A stretch of DNA of 31,530 bases from Nonomuraea sp. (lineage in GTDB: Bacteria; Actinomycetota; Actinomycetes; Streptosporangiales; Streptosporangiaceae), in assembly GCA_013362835.1 (NCBI GenBank), contig JABFVJ010000080.1, forward strand, positions 1 to 31,530. Reading direction: 5' to 3'. The translations under genes were made by a program, and so were the position numbers. Positions 25,976 through 31,530 of the stretch are shown piece by piece. A model generated the notes under the pieces. That model searched no databases, was not told the origin of the DNA, and saw only the letters and a program-made list of their open reading frames with translations. How positions within the stretch are numbered: position 1 is the stretch's first letter; the number at the start of each line of letters is the position of its first letter.

Positions 25976-27885
25976 GTGCGCTTCCTCTTTCGGGGGGAAG
26001 GGCGCCTGTCGGCGCCCTGCGTGATGCGGTCGAGCATGACTCCGAGCAGGACGGTCGCGATGCCCGCCACGAAGCCCATGCCGAAATCCGTGCGCTGGGA
26101 GAAGCCGACGACCACGTCGTAGCCGAGCGCGCCCGCCCCGACCAGGCCGCCGACGACGACCATGGCCAGCGTCATCACGATGCCCTGGTTGGCCGCGAGC
26201 AGGATCGCGCGCCTGGCCATCGGGAGCTGCACCTTCCACAGGAGCTGGCCCGGGGTCGAGCCCGCCGACGCCGCCGCCTCGACGACCGTGGCGGGCACGC
26301 CCTTGATGCCGTCCTCGACCAGGCGTACCACCGGCGGGACCGCGTAGATGACCGAAGCGAAGATCGCGGTGAACCGGGTGGTCTCGAACAGGGCCAGCGC
26401 GGGCAGCAGGTACACGAACGCGGGCATCGTCTGCGCGGCGTCGAGCAGCGGGCGCTGGATCGAGGAGAAGCGTGGCGAGCGGGCCGCGGCCACGCCCAGC
26501 AGCAGGCCGATGATCAGGGTGACGAGCACCGCCACCGCGACCGTGGTCATCGTCTGCATCGCGTGCTCCCAGACGCCGAGCAGCGCGATCGCCAGCAGGC
26601 AGCCGAGCGCGATGAGCGCCGGGCGTACCCCGCTCACCCGCCAGGCGAGGGTCAGCACCGCGAGGGCGATCAGCCACCACGGGGCGGAGGTGAGCAGGCC
26701 CTCCAGCGGGTTGAGCAGGAAGGCCGAGGTGACGTCCTTGACGAACGTCGTGACCGGGTACCACGTCGTCTCGGCCCAGCGCACGGCGTCGTTGACCTCG
26801 GCGACGAAGTTGACCGTCAGGTTCTCCGGCCATCCGCCGGGCAGGGCCAGGCCGGCCGCGTACCCGCCGACGGCCAGCACTCCGGCGACGACCAGATCGA
26901 GGCGCCCCACAGAGGTGTGCGGCCCGCGGTGGGCCACCGACATCAGCATGCGGTCGAGCACGACGGCCATGACCACGACGGCGAGGCCCGCGGGGAGCAT
27001 GATGCCGACCTGGGCGCGGGACAGGCCGCGGATGATGTCGCCGCCGAGGCCGGGGGCCGAGATCAGGTTCGCGATCACGACCATGGACAGGGCCATCATG
27101 ATGGTCTGGTTCACCGCCAGCGCCATCGTCGAGCGGGCCAGCGGCAGGTAGACCTTGAACAGCGTCTGCCGGCGGGTCGCGCCCAGCGAGGCCGACGCCT
27201 CGACCGCCGTGGGGGAGACCCCTTCGATGGCCAGGGCGGTGATGCGGATCGCGGGCGGGATCGAGTAGATCATCGTCGCGATTGCCCCGGCCGGGGCGCC
27301 GATGTGGAAGAACAGCACGAGCGGTGCCAGGTACGCGAACGTCGGCATGATCTGCATGACGTCCAGCACCGGCGTCAGCACCCGGCGCACCCGCGCGGAG
27401 AGCCCGGCCCACACGCCGAGCGGCATGCCGATCGCCAGCGACAGCAGCACCGAGGCCGCGACCAGGGCCAGCGTCTCCACGCTCGACTGCCACAGGCCGA
27501 GGAACCCGAACGCGCTCACGCCCGCCGCCGCGAGCAGCGCGATGCGCCAGCCGCCCGCGAGCCAGGCCAGCCCGCCCAGGACGCCGATCAGGCCGGGCCA
27601 GTTCAGGGCGGACAGGACGGTCTGGAAGAAGGTGTAGAGGCCGTCGACGAACAGGCGGATGTAGTTGAGGAAGTACAGGAAGAGCGGGCTCTCGTTCCTG
27701 TTGTCGTCGATCCACTCGCGCAGGTCGGTGACCGCGAGGAACTGCGGCGCCTCCTTGTCGTGCGGCAGCGTCCCCGTGCCGCGGAAGACCACGTACGCCA
27801 CGACGAACAGGACGGCGACCCCGGCGGGTCCGGCCCAGCGCGGGACCTTGAGTCCCGAGGGGGCGCTGACCGCGGTGGTGCTCAC
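25972..27885 (-). CDS. Double-domain glycine-betaine ABC transporter permease (two fused ProW-like units)
   Basis: The 637-residue membrane subunit holds two complete binding-protein-dependent permease domains in one chain. The first spans about 130-320, with EAA loop [20 protein letters not shown] (231-250). The second spans about 430-620, with EAA loop [20 protein letters not shown] (534-553). ProW-type proteins usually carry one such domain and dimerise; here a single chain could supply both halves. The linker and N-terminal region contain extra hydrophobic segments. The C-terminus is very basic ([11 protein letters not shown]). The GTG start overlaps the ATPase stop (GTGA), and the stop overlaps the copy 1 binding-protein start. 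Substrates are expected to be betaine, proline-betaine or choline. Confidence 0.93.
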   Translation of the reverse strand: MSTTAVSAPSGLKVPRWAGPAGVAVLFVVAYVVFRGTGTLPHDKEAPQFLAVTDLREWIDDNRNESPLFLYFLNYIRLFVDGLYTFFQTVLSALNWPGLIGVLGGLAWLAGGWRIALLAAAGVSAFGFLGLWQSSVETLALVAASVLLSLAIGMPLGVWAGLSARVRRVLTPVLDVMQIMPTFAYLAPLVLFFHIGAPAGAIATMIYSIPPAIRITALAIEGVSPTAVEASASLGATRRQTLFKVYLPLARSTMALAVNQTIMMALSMVVIANLISAPGLGGDIIRGLSRAQVGIMLPAGLAVVVMAVVLDRMLMSVAHRGPHTSVGRLDLVVAGVLAVGGYAAGLALPGGWPENLTVNFVAEVNDAVRWAETTWYPVTTFVKDVTSAFLLNPLEGLLTSAPWWLIALAVLTLAWRVSGVRPALIALGCLLAIALLGVWEHAMQTMTTVAVAVLVTLIIGLLLGVAAARSPRFSSIQRPLLDAAQTMPAFVYLLPALALFETTRFTAIFASVIYAVPPVVRLVEDGIKGVPATVVEAAASAGSTPGQLLWKVQLPMARRAILLAANQGIVMTLAMVVVGGLVGAGALGYDVVVGFSQRTDFGMGFVAGIATVLLGVMLDRITQGADRRPSPRKRKRT

Positions 27886-28937
27886 GCGCCCGCCTTTACC
27901 GCCGTGTCCTCCCCGGCGAGGAAGGACAGGATGTCCACGCGGTCCACGACCCCGGCGAGCTCGTCGCCGTCCATCACCCTGATCGGGCGGGAGGAGGCCG
28001 AGGCCGCGGCGATGGCGTCCTTGATCAGGGTGGTGACGGGGAGCTGGGGGCCGTCCAGCGGTTCGCCGGGCTCGGGGTCGCGGCGGATCCAGCGCAGGGT
28101 CAGCACGTGACTTCTCGGCACGTCGCGGACGAAGTCGGCCACGTAGTCGTCGGCCGGCGCGCCCACCAGCTCCTCGGCCGTGCCGAGCTGCACGATCGAG
28201 CCGGCCCGCATGATCGCGATGCGTTCGCCCAGCTTGAGCGCCTCGGACAGGTCGTGCGTGATGAAGAGCATCGTCTTGCCGACCTCGCGGTGCAGCCGGA
28301 CCACCTCGGCCTGCATGTCGCGGCGGATCAGCGGGTCGAGCGCGCTGAAGGGCTCGTCGAACAGCATCACCTGGGGGTCGACGGCGAGGGCGCGGGCCAG
28401 GCCGACGCGCTGCTGCATGCCGCCGGAGAGCTGGTCGGGGTAGGCGTCGGCGTAACCGTCGAGTCCGACGAGTGAAAGGATCTCGGCCGCCCGCTCGTGC
28501 CTGGGGGCCCTGGCGGTGCCCTGGATCTCCAGGCCGTAGGCGACGTTGTCGATGACCTTGCGGTGGGGTAACAGGCCGAAGTGCTGGAAGACCATGCTGA
28601 CCTGGTGGCGGCGCAGCTCGCGCAGGCGGGCGGGGGAGGCGCGGCCGACGTCCTCGCCGCCGATCCTGATCTCGCCGGCGCTGGGCTCGATGAGCCTGGT
28701 CAGGCAGCGTACGAGGGTGGACTTCCCGCTTCCCGACAGGCCCATGACGACGAAGACCTCGCCGGGGCGTACCTCGAAGCTGACGTCACGTACGGCGGCG
28801 GTGCAACCGGTCTTCTCCCGCATGGCGGCCGGGTCCAGGTGCCTGTCCTCGCTGTCCAGCACTTTGTGTGCCCTGGATCCGAAGATCTTCCAAAGGCCCT
28901 CGACGCTGATAGCCGCGCTGTCGGGAGAATCCCCCAC
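27882..28937 (-). CDS. Glycine-betaine ABC transporter ATP-binding protein (ProV/OpuAA-like)
   Basis: A 351-residue ATPase of the quaternary-amine uptake family. The insertion before the P-loop ([22 protein letters not shown]) is typical of ProV. Walker A is GLSGSGKST (66-74), the signature LSGGMQQR (about 169-176), Walker [13 protein letters not shown] (about 189-200), and the switch His is in [10 protein letters not shown]. The C-terminal region (about 270-351) contains one CBS-like unit, [37 protein letters not shown], where related OpuA ATPases have two. CBS units in OpuA gate transport by ionic strength. GTG 28937 follows GAGGAGG. It is the first gene of the operon ATPase-permease-binding protein 1-binding protein 2-betA. 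Confidence 0.94.
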   Translation of the reverse strand: MGDSPDSAAISVEGLWKIFGSRAHKVLDSEDRHLDPAAMREKTGCTAAVRDVSFEVRPGEVFVVMGLSGSGKSTLVRCLTRLIEPSAGEIRIGGEDVGRASPARLRELRRHQVSMVFQHFGLLPHRKVIDNVAYGLEIQGTARAPRHERAAEILSLVGLDGYADAYPDQLSGGMQQRVGLARALAVDPQVMLFDEPFSALDPLIRRDMQAEVVRLHREVGKTMLFITHDLSEALKLGERIAIMRAGSIVQLGTAEELVGAPADDYVADFVRDVPRSHVLTLRWIRRDPEPGEPLDGPQLPVTTLIKDAIAAASASSRPIRVMDGDELAGVVDRVDILSFLAGEDTAVKAGA

Positions 28938-29278
28938 CCTCGCCTCCTCGTTTGACGTGGCTCAACATATGCGGTGAATAACGCAAATCTCAACGCTGTG
29001 ACCCGTGAGAGACCGGGCTGCGCCTCCGGTGTTATGCGGTTGGAACGCGCTAATCGCCCATATGTGGACATATGATTGGATAAAGCTCTATTTCTGGCTA
29101 GGTGATCCAGTAGGTGGGGCTCCAGCTTCTCGCCTCAGAAGTCACGTAAGTTGAATTACGCCCCGTTATGCGCGGGTGGCCACCTCCGCTTAGGATGTGT
29201 TCCAATTACCCGCACTTGTTGATTTCTCTCAAGGGGCACAGCCCCCGCAAATACGCCGATTCGGGCGAGGTGCGTTCG
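28938..29278. other. 341-bp AT-richer divergent intergenic region
   Basis: No gene is seen here. The region is clearly less GC-rich than its surroundings. It holds three CATATG palindromes (28966-28971, 29059-29064, 29069-29074), the last two separated by TGGA. It also has an ACCGG/CCGGT inverted repeat (29012-29030), a CGTAA/TTACG inverted repeat (29145-29160), and a small GGGGC-ACA-GCCCC hairpin (29233-29245) in the leader of the plus-strand kinase. TAGGAT at 29191-29196 is a possible -10 for that kinase, giving a leader of about 75 bases. The osmoprotectant promoter lies at its left end. Confidence 0.6.
28964..28993 (-). promoter_or_regulatory. Predicted promoter of the osmoprotectant operon
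   Basis: On the minus strand TTGAGA (28993-28988, 5 of 6) is followed after 18 bases by TATGTT (28969-28964, 4 of 6). A start near 28957 leaves a 20-base leader that carries the GAGGAGG ribosome site. Confidence 0.4.
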
Positions 29279-31530
29279 GTGAGTACACAGCTGGGCGAGA
29301 GGCAGGCCGGCGAAGGCAACTGGCGCCTGCGCAATTGGCGCGTGCGCGCGCGGCTGGTCGCCCTCATCCTGGTGCCGACGGCGGCCGCCGTGCTGCTGGG
29401 CGGCATCCAGGTGCTGTCGTCGACGGGCGCCGCCTCCGACTACGACCGTACGAACCGATTAGCGGTGCTGTCCGAGCAGGTGGGCGACCTGACCCACCAG
29501 CTGGCCGGCGAGCGCGCCAAGACCGCCTGGTACATCGCCCGCGACCGGCCCGCGAACGCCCTCGGCGGCGTCCGTTCCCAGATGGACCAGGTGGACGTCG
29601 CCATCAGACAGGTACGCGGCACCGCGCAGCAACTCCTCGCCGACGTCGAAGGCCGTACCGCCGACCAGATCGAGAACATGGTCAGCCGCCTCGACGACCT
29701 GACCTCGCTGCGCCAGCAGGCCCTTGAGGCCAACCTGCTCCCGGGCCCAGCCGTCGACCTCTACACGACGGTGATCGGGCAGCTGCTCTCCATCCACACC
29801 GAGCTGATCAAGGGCAGCTCGGACGACGAGCTGTTCCGCCAGACCCGCATGCTGGACGGGCTCGCGCGAACCAAGGAGAGCGTCTCCTACCAGCAGGCCC
29901 TGCTCACCACGGTCCCCGTCGAAGGCGCCTTCGACCAGGAGCAGCTCAAACGCTTCCTGGGCGAGCTGTCCAGCGAGACCGCCGAGCGCAAGGGCTTCGC
30001 CGCCGAGGCCACCGGCGACGAGCGCCGCTTCTTCGACGAGACCGTGAACGGCCGCGGCGCCGACCGCATGTTGTTCCTGCGCGAGCTGGTGCTCATCAGG
30101 GCCTCGGCCGGGCTGCCGCTGCGCGGGCTCGACCTCGCCAAGCGCGACGACGGCAGGGAATGGTTCGAGGCGTCCAACGTCGTCGTCGACGCCATGCGCA
30201 CGGTCGAGCAGCGGCAGGCGGCCGGGATCGTCGCGCGCAGCCGTACGCTCAGCGCCGACGAGCAGCAGCGCGCGCTCGTCACCGCCGGCGCGGTGCTCGC
30301 GCTGCTCATCGCCGTGCTGCTGATCACCACGGGCGTCGCCAGGTCGCTCGTCCGGCCGCTGCGCAGGCTGCGCGGCGAGGCGCTGGAGATCGCCGGACGC
30401 CGCCTGCCCGACTTCGTCCAGCACCTGCGCGAGTCGCGCGACGGCGCGGCCGACGCCGAGGTGCCGCCCATCGGGATCTTCTCCAAGGACGAGGTCGGCG
30501 AGGTCGCCCGAGCCTTCGACGAGGTGCACCGCGAGGCCGTACGGCTGGCCGGCGACGAGGCGCGGCTGCGCTCCAACGTCAACGCGATGTTCGTCAACCT
30601 GTCGCGCCGCAGCCAGACCCTGGTCGAACGCCAGCTCACCCTCATCGAACGCCTGGAGCGCGGCGAACGCGACGACGAACGACTCGGCGACCTGTTCAAG
30701 CTCGACCACCTCGCCACCCGCATGCGCCGCAACAGCGAGAACCTGCTGGTCCTCGCCGGCCAGGAGGCGGCGCGCAAGTGGAGCGAGCCGGTCGAGCTCA
30801 TGGACATCGTGCGCGCCGCGCTCGGCGAGGTCGAGAGCTACGACCGGGTGAGCGTCCAGGTGCAGTCGGACGTCGCCATCGCCGGCCAGGCCGTCACCGA
30901 CGTCGTGCACCTGCTGGCCGAGCTGGTCGAGAACTCCGTGTCGTTCTCCTCCAGGGACACCAAGGTGATCATCTCCAGCAGCCGCATCGACGGCGGCGGG
31001 CTGATGGTGTCGGTCACCGACAACGGCATCGGCATGAGCCCCGAGGAGCTGGCCGAGGCGAACTGGCGGCTCGCCAACCCGCCGGTCGTGGACGTGTCGG
31101 TGTCGCGGCGCATGGGCCTGTTCGTGGTCGGGCGGCTCGCGTTGCGGCACAGCATCAAGGTGCAGCTCCGGCGGCAGGACATCGGCGGGCTGACCGCCAT
31201 GGTGCTGGTCCCGGAGATGCTGCTCGCCGCGATCCCCACCGGCCCCGCCGTCCTCTCCGGCGCGGCCACCGGCGGCCGCGCGGACTCCTCCCACGCGACC
31301 GGTGGCGCGGACTCCTCGCGTACGGATTCCTCGCCCGCGGCCGGGGGTCGCATGGATCCCTTCCGCGGGGGTGATCGGGAGCCGTTCGCCGACGCGCCGC
31401 CGGCGCCACCCACCGCGCCACCGACCGCGCCGATGCCCGCCTACGGGCACCCGTCGTTCGATCCCGTGCCGCCCGCGCCCGAGCCGTCGTCGTGGTTCAG
31501 CTCGACGCCCACGCACTCGGGGGAGCTGCC
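29279..31530 (+). CDS. Second conservon-type (nitrate/nitrite-sensor-like) histidine kinase, cut by window edge
   Basis: A membrane histidine kinase of the CvnA type; 750 residues are visible and the 3' end lies outside. The order matches the kinase at 14601: N-terminal RNWRVRARLVALILVPTAAAVLLGG (TM1), an extracellular Nit-like helical sensor, and TM2 (VTAGAVLALLIAVLLITTGVARSLV, about 338-362). Then HAMP, the segment KLDHLATRMRRNSENLLVLAG, HATPase with HLLAELVENSVSFSS and VTDNGIGM, and the GLFVVGRLALRH segment. A low-complexity Ser/Ala/Pro tail begins at about residue 655. The sensor parts of the two kinases differ much more than the kinase parts, so they probably sense different signals. GTG 29279 has GAGG 8 bases before it. 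It probably opens a second conservon to the right. Confidence 0.9.
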   Translation, partial: MSTQLGERQAGEGNWRLRNWRVRARLVALILVPTAAAVLLGGIQVLSSTGAASDYDRTNRLAVLSEQVGDLTHQLAGERAKTAWYIARDRPANALGGVRSQMDQVDVAIRQVRGTAQQLLADVEGRTADQIENMVSRLDDLTSLRQQALEANLLPGPAVDLYTTVIGQLLSIHTELIKGSSDDELFRQTRMLDGLARTKESVSYQQALLTTVPVEGAFDQEQLKRFLGELSSETAERKGFAAEATGDERRFFDETVNGRGADRMLFLRELVLIRASAGLPLRGLDLAKRDDGREWFEASNVVVDAMRTVEQRQAAGIVARSRTLSADEQQRALVTAGAVLALLIAVLLITTGVARSLVRPLRRLRGEALEIAGRRLPDFVQHLRESRDGAADAEVPPIGIFSKDEVGEVARAFDEVHREAVRLAGDEARLRSNVNAMFVNLSRRSQTLVERQLTLIERLERGERDDERLGDLFKLDHLATRMRRNSENLLVLAGQEAARKWSEPVELMDIVRAALGEVESYDRVSVQVQSDVAIAGQAVTDVVHLLAELVENSVSFSSRDTKVIISSSRIDGGGLMVSVTDNGIGMSPEELAEANWRLANPPVVDVSVSRRMGLFVVGRLALRHSIKVQLRRQDIGGLTAMVLVPEMLLAAIPTGPAVLSGAATGGRADSSHATGGADSSRTDSSPAAGGRMDPFRGGDREPFADAPPAPPTAPPTAPMPAYGHPSFDPVPPAPEPSSWFSSTPTHSGEL

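Noticed and set aside
25972..27885. Permease length as a sequencing or assembly fusion of two genes
   Set aside because: The frame is continuous with matching codon bias, two different EAA loops and correct 4-bp overlaps at both ends, so the fusion looks genuine.
29459..31516. 685-residue open frame on the minus strand across the second kinase
   Set aside because: Shadow of the plus-strand histidine kinase, whose HAMP and ATPase motifs are intact. The composition is low complexity, with no recognisable family.

Overview
The window is chromosomal DNA of a high-GC filamentous actinomycete. The evidence is very GC-rich third codon positions, many GTG and TTG starts, an IdeR/DtxR-type iron box, a GlnR-type nitrogen box, a conservon (cvnABCD) signalling operon and DrrA-type drug exporters. 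The gene mix would fit Streptosporangiales (Nonomuraea-like), but that placement is a guess from gene content. No phage, insertion sequence, CRISPR array, tRNA or rRNA was seen.

Layout, left to right. (1) 1-2230: a PadR-type repressor and a DrrA-like ABC ATPase (cut by the left edge) face a short-chain dehydrogenase across a shared palindrome. (2) 2265-5988: a tightly overlapping operon of an M20 N-carbamoyl/N-formyl amidohydrolase, hutF and hutI, i.e. the lower part of histidine degradation. The M20 enzyme sits where a formylglutamate hydrolase would be needed. (3) 6095-9407: a group-2 sigma factor, then a TetR repressor with two operators opposite an alpha/beta hydrolase, then a MOSC protein. 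(4) 9391-10311: an iron-siderophore binding lipoprotein under an iron box. (5) 10504-14466: amtB-glnB-glnD nitrogen module, with a GlnR-like box before amtB and a strong hairpin before glnD. (6) 14601-18902: a complete conservon (sensor kinase, roadblock protein, DUF742 protein, small GTPase). (7) 18899-22387: a hemerythrin-like protein opposite a MarR regulator, and a TetR regulator opposite a DrrAB-like exporter, each pair with palindromic operators. (8) 22390-28937: a minus-strand osmoprotectant operon (ATPase, double-domain permease, two paralogous binding lipoproteins, GMC choline-dehydrogenase-like oxidase). (9) 29279-end: a second conservon-type sensor kinase, cut by the right edge.

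Themes. Nitrogen is prominent: histidine breakdown releases ammonia and glutamate, amtB-glnB-glnD handles ammonium and its signalling, and betaine/choline uptake can supply both osmoprotection and nitrogen. Genes are packed tightly: 4-bp stop/start overlaps inside operons and overlapping ends between convergent genes. At least five genes carry a TANNNT hexamer 6 or 7 bases before the start codon, which suggests leaderless transcripts, mostly at regulators and their divergent targets. I found no clearly unprecedented system. The most promising leads are the M20 enzyme in the hut operon, the alpha/beta hydrolase that lacks its catalytic histidine, and the two conservon-type kinases flanking the osmoprotectant locus.
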